A DNA stretch of 64,000 nucleotides from NCBI GenBank assembly GCA_013178225.1, contig JABLXE010000002.1, positions 1 to 64,000 of the forward strand, read 5' to 3'. The DNA comes from Methanotrichaceae archaeon (lineage in GTDB: Archaea; Halobacteriota; Methanosarcinia; Methanotrichales; Methanotrichaceae). The position numbers and the translations under genes are program-made. A model generated the notes under the pieces. That model searched no databases. It was not told the origin of the DNA and saw only the letters and a list, made by a program, of their open reading frames with translations. Of the stretch, positions 17,801-24,921 are shown in pieces; positions within the stretch are counted from its first letter, which is position 1; each line of letters begins with the position of its first letter.

Positions 17801-19231
17801 GTCACTTCGCAGATGAATAACGGCCAGAACATCGTCCACTTCGACCATCACGGCGCGGAGTTCGCCTGGCAGCTATCGGACTGGTCGATGACGGATATCA
17901 TCCTGGACGACAGTGCAGTCAAGGAGCTGACGCTCTCTCCACAGACCACTACCGCTCAGGCGTGTCTTACCTCCAACCTGAGAGGATACACCCTGAACGT
18001 CAGCGGCACCAAGATGTACATCCCCCTGAGGCTGGAGGACTCCATAGCTCTATCCTTCATCAGGGCTGGTGCGGTCAATTACGTGGGCTCCAATGCCTTC
18101 TCCTGGATCTTCATATCCGAAGATTACTTCAAGAGATTCTATCAGGCCCTGGTCTTTGAGAATGCGACCATTGGAGAGTCGCTGGCCAAATCGGACAACC
18201 TCTTCCGCATGAAGGTTGAGGGTGCAGGCAACGTGAAAGACATCTCGATCTATGACGACTTTCTTCCAATCTGGGACGTCTCGATTTCGGAGATGCTCAA
18301 CCAAACCGCAGGCATGAATGTGATACTGGGCGATCCGAGCTTCCGCCCGGCTCTGCCGGGAACTCCTTCTCTCCCGTATGAGATAACGACTCAGGCCCTC
18401 AATGAGACCGCTGGAAATGTGAGCGCCCTGCTGGTATCAGTCATTCCAGAGAATGAGACCGCTACTGACTGGATCTACTGGATAGATACCGAGTCCAGCG
18501 ACGGTCTTCTTAAGCTAAACGCACCACCGGCAATCATCGCCGAGGTCGGTCTGCCCAAGGATGCGGATGAGATTGTGGTCAAGGAGAACGGGCTAGTGGT
18601 CTGGCACAGCGAAGACGTAATGGGCGAGGAGAAGATAGTTTCGTGGCCCATTGTTCGGCCCCGTCTGGGTGAAGAGAGAAGCTTCCAGGTAGAGTACTTG
18701 GTGATACCGGGAGAGGTTCAGGTATTGAACGTGACTGCCGGATGGAACGCGTTATCGATATATGTTTTGCCCAAGGACCCCTCGACTTCAAAGTACCTCA
18801 AGAACAAGCCCTATCGGAGCCTCTTCACCGTCTCCGGCGGAGACTGGGAGATGGCATTGAAGGATTCCGGGGCGGCCAATGTGACCACTTTTTCACCGGG
18901 AGCGGGCTATCTATTAGATAGTGCAGAGAACTTCACCATCGAGCTGGATGGAAAGCCTGCTGAACTGCCCTACCGCTTGAAGCTCAATCAGGGGTGGAAT
19001 CTCATCGGGGTTCCCTTCAATCACTCAATGGCCGCCGACAATCTGACGGTAAATGCCGAGCATAAGAGGTATTCGTATCAGGATGCGGTGAATCGAGGAA
19101 TTATCTCAGCCTTCATCTGGAGCTATGATGGAAATGACTGGACCCGTCTTGGGTCAAATAGCAGCCTTGAGCCGGGAATCGCCTACATGATCGAGGCCAT
19201 GGACGAGTGCAGGCTGGAGTTCCGGGAATAG
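14843..19231 (+). CDS. Giant secreted multidomain protein, glycosidase-like N-terminus and caspase/gingipain-like domain
   Basis: The 1462-residue product starts at TTG 14843, with GAGGTGG upstream and a TTGA overlap with the preceding stop. A signal peptide is followed by a TIM-barrel-like region (residues ~40-400: VDGVVLYDFGFEDENFCFCDVCKEQF, typical of DUF187-like glycoside hydrolase relatives). Next come a cell wall-binding-2-like region (~410-560), DUF11/Ig-like domains (~570-780), and a region ~880-1190 resembling peptidase C25/caspase folds, with HFDHHGAEFAW (His1003) and TTTAQACLT (Cys1041) as a candidate dyad. Ig-like domains close the protein. Many N-x-S/T sites suggest glycosylation. 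Protease activity is a prediction, not shown. Confidence 0.78.
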   Translation: MRLLILFLAMLLLFSTADASLERGVKGEVEDVILVDAADWHSSIAATPLAVWSEDNLTVSKPLLILPKDVNAGLRMGWVEQADIKRYGISPVLHTLKQANVSAVVIHGQGDLVKSMVEAAHKEGLKAYVTVTLEPPQTQESDSGDLQSLILEGSGDAASALQNTFLREIGLDQLALDEDEIDLQWLQVANPTTTGNASLFCPVNPEVREDLYRQIEVLIDEYEVDGVVLYDFGFEDENFCFCDVCKEQFYRDTGLDMTKIYASSYNQERWRTWRQEKVLEIVKEAGNITSNLGPVELGVAIGDPFDRSRGYNYADLSGASDFVFISPISASDAKVAVGMTDKPVYVRLSDDYVQYILSIQNVEGAVKSIEDLIAAGVGGFAFEYDVVYTPLWSELEPPSKAARWLLEQLGGTTLGIGNVSWDCDRWIKDNNSFETAETISRRWKSSPGAVLVGENYSAALTMAPLASYLNWPILFTGKTLPNETSSALLRLNVSQVIAAGQLSNEVVTSLQEKNLTVIDGSDKLLLQEMADRGESPEMVVLTNSRDLSLLSPVAKTEVERGLFGDLMVRVEAGPSEIPAEEPGEIVRLNITLTNTLTDKNSDAIQDILLLDVFPRGRFVSWPRPTLGTVNVTDPYGGQPSDALNSLVNGSLLRWKVDKLGPSESASLVMEVELLYPLDIGWKQPLDGGVTVAYRGLSYNQTLAKEDDWPVINITYPAEMLSGIANISWNVDRQASFTTLNLYTPDGLNGSLLMKNTTPGKLYSAKVSMLTPGKWKFNIEAGDGYSHRTENYTIVVESGLEAVNITAFPHTKVPRLSLVSAPAASARKALLIDVAKNPQEVDSPVEEESLSRRVEDLKIYPEYLLVVADPGSLPFIPTGLKQEDMLNGFFIEYELYRDYQLQMDDDNYTEVAQGRLMGLSVYDASQLLARTLAYDRLTGSWKDNALVISSPPLSYPQSPTASSISGYLKDAGLNVKELRNEVASYQQVTSQMNNGQNIVHFDHHGAEFAWQLSDWSMTDIILDDSAVKELTLSPQTTTAQACLTSNLRGYTLNVSGTKMYIPLRLEDSIALSFIRAGAVNYVGSNAFSWIFISEDYFKRFYQALVFENATIGESLAKSDNLFRMKVEGAGNVKDISIYDDFLPIWDVSISEMLNQTAGMNVILGDPSFRPALPGTPSLPYEITTQALNETAGNVSALLVSVIPENETATDWIYWIDTESSDGLLKLNAPPAIIAEVGLPKDADEIVVKENGLVVWHSEDVMGEEKIVSWPIVRPRLGEERSFQVEYLVIPGEVQVLNVTAGWNALSIYVLPKDPSTSKYLKNKPYRSLFTVSGGDWEMALKDSGAANVTTFSPGAGYLLDSAENFTIELDGKPAELPYRLKLNQGWNLIGVPFNHSMAADNLTVNAEHKRYSYQDAVNRGIISAFIWSYDGNDWTRLGSNSSLEPGIAYMIEAMDECRLEFRE

Positions 19232-19713
19232 AAGAGCTGAGGCTTCGTCCTTTCCCCATCTGGCAGAAAGTTGGCCGGAAAAAAGATCGAGATGGCGGTG
19301 CTGGCATTGGTCCCGCATCCGCTATCGCCTCTATTTCTATTTTTGGGTAGTGATTCTCTAACGGGTTTGAGTTTTATGAAATGGATGGGTCAGTAGCTTT
19401 TTGCATACACCAGACATGATCGATAACCCTGCTTGTTTTGCAGGAGAATTGAACCCCGGTCCTCCCGTTCTCAACTTCCTATAAACGGGCACCAGAAGGG
19501 CATTCGATTTAGAGGATTGGTGGCCCAGGGTTTTCTGAGAAGCTGAGGGCAAAGTAGCACCCTGGGCCGCTGTAGAGGAAGTCCCTACTATGATATAAGA
19601 AACCCCTCATGATATTTAACTTTATCTATATTCTAATTATGTCTCCAGTTTCCTTATATCGACAATGAATTATGTATTTTAATCTAATACTTGAGCAATG
19701 ATAGGTAATATTC
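19232..19713. other. Intergenic region, no supported gene
   Basis: About 480 bases between two convergent genes. Open frames are short and lack ribosome sites. The stretch at 19440-19500 has a weak tRNA T-arm-like pattern on the minus strand, but no full tRNA can be folded. I see nothing I can name. Confidence 0.5.
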
Positions 19714-20412
19714 TCAATCGTAGCCCGGGAAGTATTCCGTTCGTATCTGACTTGTTGGAACTTTCAGCTCCTTTAGCAGTGCTAACATCGAATCGACCAT
19801 TTTTCTGGGGCCGCAGGTATATATAATCCGTTCATTGTAATCCGGAATGTACTTCTGTATCAGCTCAGCATCGATCCTTCCTCGTAATCCTGTCCACGAA
19901 GGCTCCGGCCTGGTGGCTGTATTCACAATTTTAATATTGGCGTTTTGTCTTTGCATCGTTTTAAATTCTTCATTGAATGCAATATCTTCCTCGCTCCGGT
20001 TGGAATTGAGCAGGATTATGTCGGTATCCAGCCCCTTATCAAATGAATACTTAATCATGCTGCGCAGAGGAGCAATTCCAACCCCTCCTGAAATCATTCC
20101 AACTTTTTTGTGTTCTCCCGCCAAAGTAAATTTTCCGAAAGGCCCATTAAGCAATACCGTGTCACCTTCTGCGAGAGCATTCAGGGCATTTGAGAAGGGG
20201 TGGCCGGTTAATCGCTTGGTGATTTCGAGAAAATCTTCTGTCGGGCTGCTGGAGATTGAGAAATGCTTCGTCATTTCGGATTCTTCATCCTTCAGAGTGA
20301 TAAAAATGAACTGTCCTGGCAGATAGCTAAAATCGTTGGATCTGGTGAACCTGATGGACTTCATATGAGGTGTCCTTTGGATCAGCTCTACTACCTCAGC
20401 TTCAAACTTCAT
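19714..20412 (-). CDS. Ferredoxin/flavodoxin-NADP reductase-like FAD oxidoreductase
   Basis: ATG 20412 is chosen because GGAGG lies directly upstream; the frame extends nine codons further to 20439. The 232-residue protein has the FAD-binding motif region PGQFIFITLKD...KHFSISSSPTE (RxYS-like, with F-S-I-S), then GPFGKFTL and the NAD(P) domain GMISGGVGIAPLRSMI and YTCGPRKMVDSML. It ends in YFPGYD, consistent with the aromatic C-terminus of FNR-family proteins. No 2Fe-2S domain is present. The electron partner is unknown. The gene stands alone. Confidence 0.85.
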   Translation of the reverse strand: MKFEAEVVELIQRTPHMKSIRFTRSNDFSYLPGQFIFITLKDEESEMTKHFSISSSPTEDFLEITKRLTGHPFSNALNALAEGDTVLLNGPFGKFTLAGEHKKVGMISGGVGIAPLRSMIKYSFDKGLDTDIILLNSNRSEEDIAFNEEFKTMQRQNANIKIVNTATRPEPSWTGLRGRIDAELIQKYIPDYNERIIYTCGPRKMVDSMLALLKELKVPTSQIRTEYFPGYD

Positions 20413-20763
20413 ATTCTGCCTCCGAGTCGTTCTTAACATATCAATTTACTAAGCCTGCCCGGCAAGTGGAATGGCCCATCACTTGCATGGCCTCTCCATT
20501 TCTTCATCGTTTGGCCGGACCAGGATTAGCAGACATCTACTATCTGAATGATCTGCATGTATGTGATGCCATTTTCCATTATTTATGATTGTAATATTGA
20601 TAACAGTTATAGGTATTGGTTTTGGGTTTTGGCAGGTATCGAAAAATGTTAGCTCAAAAACTCTTGGGTCCTGCGTCCGCTTCCTCTGCCAGACGGTCTA
20701 TAGTTATGAATACGCAATACTGATGTTGTAAAAAGATTTAATGTGGAAAGGCCTCTTTTCCAT
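20413..20763. other. Intergenic region upstream of the FNR-like gene
   Basis: About 350 bases without a supported gene. It includes the promoter region of the FNR-like gene and the 3' flank of the Cys-rich secreted gene. No repeat or RNA fold was recognised. Confidence 0.45.
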
Positions 20764-21204
20764 CTATTGCTGATTGGATACTATCTTGACATCATTGGTG
20801 GCGGTAGCAAAGTTGAATGCTCTTGCAGTTCTATCGCCTATTTTGATATCCTCCGCATTCATCTGCAGGCAGCAATCCTGGCATGGACACTCAGCGTTAA
20901 GTGACTGGCAGCATGCACAATCTCCAGTATCCTGATTGTTCTTGATCTCTAAGTCGTTGGCGGCATTTGCCGGAACCCCTTTGGACCTCATGCTCCAGGG
21001 CCATGCGGCTGCAAATGCATCATCATCCCCTATCTCGACGGACTTGTAACTAACATCAACCCAGCTTGGGAACTGGAAAAGATTTCCATCGGCCTCGAAT
21101 ATGCCGTCCCTTAAGACATCCACCCCTTCGGTGCCTGTATATTGTGCCATGGCTGGAATAATCGATATGGCTGCCAGCAATGCCATTAATAATACCCTCT
21201 TCAT
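20764..21204 (-). CDS. Small secreted Cys-rich protein
   Basis: The 146-residue protein has a signal peptide (MKRVLLMALLAAISIIPAMAQ) and a central cluster of seven cysteines (CACCQSLNAECPCQDCC). The spacing resembles a metal site or a set of disulfides. GGGTGAG precedes the ATG. Its promoter (21252-21270) shares the ACCAAAAAT-TATA signature with the small secreted paralogs at 2.9-5.4 kb. Blocks such as AWPWSMRSKG and AFNFATATND suggest a beta-rich extracellular protein. No function is recognised. It is cotranscribable with nothing else nearby. Confidence 0.8.
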   Translation of the reverse strand: MKRVLLMALLAAISIIPAMAQYTGTEGVDVLRDGIFEADGNLFQFPSWVDVSYKSVEIGDDDAFAAAWPWSMRSKGVPANAANDLEIKNNQDTGDCACCQSLNAECPCQDCCLQMNAEDIKIGDRTARAFNFATATNDVKIVSNQQ

Positions 21205-21251
21205 AGTCTCACCCTTTTCATCCTTTGATTTCTGAAACTGTTCTCATTATC

Positions 21252-21270
21252 TTATTTATAATTTTTGGTA
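21252..21270 (-). promoter_or_regulatory. BRE/TATA promoter of the Cys-rich secreted gene
   Basis: Read on the minus strand, TACCAAAAATTATAAATAA carries the same ACCAAAAA BRE followed by an AT-rich TATA box that precedes the secreted paralogs near 2.9, 3.8 and 4.7 kb. Confidence 0.7.
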
Positions 21271-21415
21271 AGACATAATATGATCTTCTGAGGGTTGCTC
21301 CGATGCAACGCTTCGCTGCACCCTGAGCAGCCGTTTCAATAGCAATTTTGCAGGGCCGGACTCAAACAATTAAATTCGCAGACTATGAATAAAAATAGAA
21401 AAGTGTCTGGACCGG

Positions 21416-22243
21416 CTATTTCTCGATCTGCTCGAGATCTTCCCGGAGGTCCTGAGTAAGGTCGACGCCTATGAAGTCTCCACTGCTCGGCAATGCCATA
21501 TTGAAAGCCGAAGTTACATCAAGCCAAATATCAGAATTATTTAATGTAAGTTCGAGAATATGCCCGCCGGCCTTTCTATCATCCGTGATCAGGTGGAGGT
21601 GGTATCCTGGCACATTGAGCCCCTCGGCATAATCCGGGGTATAAAATCCGACAATTGTTCCTGTTACGTTCTCGAATTCGAAGACCGATTGATTTGCGGC
21701 GGCATCTTTCAAGAGGGGATAGGGCTTCTGCTGCTTGGGAATGCTTCTGGTCTTGACGTATGGGAATTTCCCATCAATACGTATGGCGTAGAAGAGATTC
21801 TGGGACGGGATTTGCGCGTCCAAGACGCGGCACAGCTCGGTAAAGTTCCTGGCTGATACACTGATGACGAGATCCTTATCGAAGTAGGTGACCGTAGAGA
21901 AGGGTGTGGTCATAGAGTCGCTTACGGGATAGGCGACGCCATCAGATTTTACCTGATAATAATCTCCATCCAGGGCGACCATCTCCCCGTCTATTCCCTC
22001 AAAGCAGCCGATTCCGAAATCGCCTTGGGGCTCAAGCTCTCCAAAATTCATCACTCCATCGTAGACGCCTTGCATCAGGGCATCGATAGTTGATACCTGG
22101 AAGAGCACATCTCGATCAACACTTCCATCCATATCTTGATCGATTCCATAAACTCCCGGAACGCCGAATGATAGGGCTAATAGCAAGATGCCAAATGAGC
22201 CTATCCATGACCTGCGATATTTGCCGCCTCCATTAGATCGCAT
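21416..22243 (-). CDS. budA: Exported alpha-acetolactate decarboxylase
   Basis: The 275-residue protein matches acetolactate decarboxylase, which converts 2-acetolactate to acetoin: LFQVSTIDALMQGVYDGVMNFGEL, GDFGIGCFEGIDGEMVALDG, VKSDGVAYPV and the zinc-site block GYHLHLITDDRKAGGH with its three histidines. An N-terminal signal sequence (SWIGSFGILLLALSFGVPGVYG) precedes the domain, so the enzyme is probably exported, as reported for some bacterial homologs. AAGAGG precedes the ATG. Its physiological role in a methanogen is unclear: acetolactate is a branched-chain amino acid intermediate made inside the cell. Family assignment is strong, role open. Confidence 0.9.
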   Translation of the reverse strand: MRSNGGGKYRRSWIGSFGILLLALSFGVPGVYGIDQDMDGSVDRDVLFQVSTIDALMQGVYDGVMNFGELEPQGDFGIGCFEGIDGEMVALDGDYYQVKSDGVAYPVSDSMTTPFSTVTYFDKDLVISVSARNFTELCRVLDAQIPSQNLFYAIRIDGKFPYVKTRSIPKQQKPYPLLKDAAANQSVFEFENVTGTIVGFYTPDYAEGLNVPGYHLHLITDDRKAGGHILELTLNNSDIWLDVTSAFNMALPSSGDFIGVDLTQDLREDLEQIEK

Positions 22244-22540
22244 TGTGAAACCTCTTGGAATACATGATTTGGAATTTAGGATATAGGATAAATTAATCCT
22301 TCCTGTTTCTCATGTCCGAAAAGTCCGAAAAAAAATCCAAGCCGATCCAAAGCCCGAGAGGTGTAGATCTTTCGAGTGTTCATGGGGGTTCGTGTCCCTC
22401 GAACTGAATCTGAAGCCCGGGCGAGGACGATGGCGCGCGATTTCTTCAGGACCTGGGCGACTATATCGAGCAAGTTCTCCCGGTGAGTTCCGGCTGCCCG
22501 TAATTGCGGCCAATGCCCAATCATAAGAAATATATATCTA
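22244..22540 (-). ncRNA. Possible non-coding RNA region (uncertain)
   Basis: Between the decarboxylase gene and the SRP RNA lies a GC-rich island (about 22330-22510) in AT-rich flanks. On the minus strand it is preceded by an ATATATAT box at 22530-22540 and followed by a T-run (ATTTTTTTTCGG, about 22325-22338). It contains a GTTCG...CGAAC hairpin (22388-22405). The only open frames lack a convincing start. TATA, GC-rich body and T-run together suggest an RNA gene, but I cannot match it to a family. Confidence 0.3.
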
Positions 22541-22673
22541 AAGTGTATAGTATGGTAGTGGCAAGGGGCATTTGTATCGTTGTAAGCCTGGATCCCTTTT
22601 TGCCCCTTTCCCTATACACGAAGCATCAGGGCACAAATATTCCACGCGCACAAAAACATATAAAGAGTCAAAT

Positions 22674-22987
22674 GGCGGGCACGCCAGCGGTTGCCAGCAG
22701 CGACCCATGCCAGTTGATCCAGGAGCTTTCTCCTCCCCTTGATCCCTGCAAGCGACTGTTACCCGCAGTAGGTCTGCTCCCTTCCGGGCCTGAACCGTTG
22801 CCTACAATTATGGTACACCAGCCTTCCCTCAGGAAGGCCAATGGACCGGTGCAATCCCTACAGGACGGAGAATCATAGTCCGCGGCTGGACTGAGCACAG
22901 AGCGCCTAAAGTCTTCCGTCAGCTTCGCCCCCCGCTTATCGACGATTTCGGGTTACAGGTGACGCCGAACCACCCGGACTGCCCGCC
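22674..22987 (-). ncRNA. Signal recognition particle RNA (7S RNA)
   Basis: On the minus strand the 314-nt RNA begins GGCGGGCA and ends TGCCCGCC, which pair exactly as the closing helix of archaeal SRP RNA. Near the 3' half it has the helix 8 signature TCAGGCCCGGAAGGGAGCAG (22774-22793), containing the GGAA tetraloop and the symmetric/asymmetric loops that bind SRP54. The length matches archaeal 7S RNA (~300-320 nt). A TTTATT-type box lies about 30 bases upstream (near 23015), and T-rich sequence follows the 3' end. It scaffolds SRP19 and SRP54 for co-translational targeting, fitting the many secreted proteins here. Confidence 0.93.
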
Positions 22988-23043
22988 ACTTTTAACATCG
23001 AGTTCGATAGCAATAAAGCTAACGGAAAAAATGAGGAAATTTC

Positions 23044-23298
23044 ATGGAAGAAGATCTGGCAAGCAACATGGGCTTCATCTCCGGAAACCGGCAGAGGGAG
23101 CGGGTTGTGCAGGTGCTGGGCTCTAAAGGGTCTCTCCCCGCAGAGAAGGTGGCCAAGTTCGAGCGCATACCGCTTCCCGCGGTGAAGAAGATCCTGGAGG
23201 AGATGGGGGACCGGGGAATCGTGGCCGAGAACGACGGCAGCTGGGGCCTGACCAAGGCCGGGCAGGATCTGGAAAAGGAGCTGAAGAAGCGGTCTTGA
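23044..23298 (+). CDS. Small winged-helix-type protein
   Basis: The 84-residue protein (NRQRERVVQVLGSKGSLPAEKVAKFERIPLPAVKKILEEMGDRGIVAENDGSWGLTKAGQDLEKEL) has the helix-turn-helix then wing layout of archaeal winged-helix proteins. TGAGG lies 8-12 bases before the ATG. It is divergent from the SRP RNA, with about 56 bases between. A DNA-binding regulator is the natural reading, target unknown. Such short wHTH proteins are common in methanogens. Confidence 0.78.
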   Translation: MEEDLASNMGFISGNRQRERVVQVLGSKGSLPAEKVAKFERIPLPAVKKILEEMGDRGIVAENDGSWGLTKAGQDLEKELKKRS

Positions 23299-23337
23299 GG
23301 GCGGCCGGGGCCCTGGCGCCCGGATGGTGATCCCTGA

Positions 23338-23402
23338 TCAACCGACCACTGGACCCACGGACCACTACCCACGGACCATTGGATCCAGGGACCATTGAAC
23401 TG
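23338..23402. repeat. Short degenerate repeats GGACCAYTG
   Basis: The unit CCGACCACTGG / CGGACCACTAC / CGGACCATTGG / GGGACCATTGA recurs four times in about 60 bases, spaced by 12-20 bases. It is non-coding and of unknown meaning. It sits just after the winged-helix gene. Confidence 0.6.
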
Positions 23403-23480
23403 AAATAATGTTGAAGTTGAAACCGAAAACCAGCCATCGAAGCTGATGCCATGGGATTGGTGCCAGCCATACGGGGCTAA

Positions 23481-23755
23481 AGAAGCATCCGCAGCTTCTC
23501 CGACCGCCCGGCAGAAGATGGGCCCCTAAACGCCGTCCTGGAGGCGGGACGCCTCGCGCCCTCGGCCAGGAACATGCAGGACTGGAGGTTCATTGTGGTG
23601 AGGGACCCCGCCCTTGGCCGCAGCCTGTCCGAGGTCGCGCGCGGCCCAGTCCAGCGTGGGCCGGGCACCGGTGGGTGGTCATCGCGGGCTGCGGCACCCC
23701 GCTGCCTGGCCCCGGAAAGAGCCTGTCCGGGATCGTCTCCTACGACGGCTGGTGA
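23481..23755 (+). pseudogene. Nitroreductase family remnant
   Basis: The frame from 23481 reads RSIRSFSDRPAED...LNAVLEAGRLAPSARNMQDWRFIVVRD, the unmistakable N-terminal FMN-binding segment of nitroreductases. At about 23645 the frame shifts (QSSVGRAPV in the next frame). At about 23680 it shifts again (VVIAGCGTP), then ends at TGA 23753. No start codon or ribosome site is present, and the C-terminal half of the family (~90 residues) is missing. Two frameshifts plus truncation make it a decayed gene, unless several sequencing errors fall here. Confidence 0.82.
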
Positions 23756-23887
23756 AGTTCCCGGAGCCGGATGAATGCCGGGCGAATTATAGACGGGATA
23801 AGGATAGATATGGGTAGAGGAAGGGCCAGATGGCCCTGGCCCCTGGCGCTTTCTCTTTTAGAATTGAAGGCCGCAACTATTTGAGGA

Positions 23888-24868
23888 TCAACGCAGGAGG
23901 TACTCCAGCTTCTCGACGCACCTCCAGGTCAGAATCAGCTGCGCCACGCCGATTGCGTTTACGTGGCTCTGGCTGCGATCGCTGATGGCTGCATAAGTGC
24001 CCAGGGTCCGGCCCAGCTTTTTCTCCAGGTCGTCGATCATGCTCTGATGAATCTCGCCGTCGATGGTCATGACCCCCACCTTCTTGCCGTAATAGTCGTC
24101 TCGCTGGAACCCTATGGAGAACTCGTGCTCTGAGGTGGCCAAAATCTTGCTCAGATCTATGGTCAGGTCCACCTCCGGCACCGGATGCTCCATCATCTGC
24201 TGTATCAGGCGCACCGAATACCAGTCCGGCCGGGGGCCGGTCAGCGGCGGAGCAAACCGGGACTCCTGGATCTTGACCACCACTTCGGCATAGATCTTCT
24301 GGATATCGATGTACAGCTTGTAGTCCGGCTCGCGCTGCAAAATCTCGGCCATCACCTGCTGCGGATCGTATCCTCTGTCTCCCACATCCCGCCGAACCTT
24401 CCACAGGCGCTTCACCTGCCGGGATGGATCGATGAAGATCTTGAAGTCGATCAGGCTCCTGAGCCTGTCGGTGTAAAAAGGATGCAGCCCCTCCATGATG
24501 ATTACCGGAGCCGGACCAAAAGGAACCGTGCCGGCGATCTCCCCGCAGCTGTGGTCGTAAACCGGCTTGTCGATCTCCTCACCTCGTTTGAGGGCCTGCA
24601 GGTGCTCAGCCAGCAGATCCAGATAGTTGGCTCCCGGATTCAAAGGAGTGATCCCCAGCTCTTTGCGGGCTTTCCGGTCCAGGCTGTGGTAGTCGTCCAG
24701 CGAAAAGGAGGCCACCATATCCTCGCCCAAGATCCGCTTAATGCCTACGGAGAGCGTGGTCTTTCCCGAGCCGCTATCCCCGGCCACTCCAAAGACGAAA
24801 ACCCGTCCGGAATCCTTTATCCTTTGCATGAGGGACTTCATTTGTGACTGATCTCCTACAGCCCACAT
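23888..24868 (-). CDS. prk: Phosphoribulokinase
   Basis: The 326-residue protein has a P-loop (FGVAGDSGSGKTTLS, residues ~26-40), the SLDDYHSLDR segment, DHSCGEIAGTVPFGPAPVIIMEGLHPFYTDRLR and KRLWKVRRDVGDRGYDPQQV, all typical of PRK, which phosphorylates ribulose 5-phosphate. In methanogens PRK serves, with type III Rubisco, the reductive hexulose-phosphate pathway shown in Methanospirillum. Two starts are possible: ATG 24868 (GAGGGG five bases upstream) and ATG 24841 (AGGAGAT upstream). An XRE-type regulator gene lies just upstream on the same strand. Confidence 0.88.
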   Translation of the reverse strand: MWAVGDQSQMKSLMQRIKDSGRVFVFGVAGDSGSGKTTLSVGIKRILGEDMVASFSLDDYHSLDRKARKELGITPLNPGANYLDLLAEHLQALKRGEEIDKPVYDHSCGEIAGTVPFGPAPVIIMEGLHPFYTDRLRSLIDFKIFIDPSRQVKRLWKVRRDVGDRGYDPQQVMAEILQREPDYKLYIDIQKIYAEVVVKIQESRFAPPLTGPRPDWYSVRLIQQMMEHPVPEVDLTIDLSKILATSEHEFSIGFQRDDYYGKKVGVMTIDGEIHQSMIDDLEKKLGRTLGTYAAISDRSQSHVNAIGVAQLILTWRCVEKLEYLLR

Positions 24869-24921
24869 ATTCGCCCCTCTGTAGATTAAGTGCTTGTGGC
24901 CGCCATCCCGGCAATCGCGAC

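Noticed and set aside
19440-19500. T-arm-like GGGGTTCAATTCTCC on the minus strand
   Set aside because: Stem is only 4 pairs with a wobble and no other tRNA arms fit; not a tRNA or tmRNA that I can fold.
22385-22410. tRNA T-arm-like GGGGGTTCGTGTCCCTC
   Set aside because: T instead of A at the loop position 58 equivalent and no acceptor, D or anticodon arms can be found around it.
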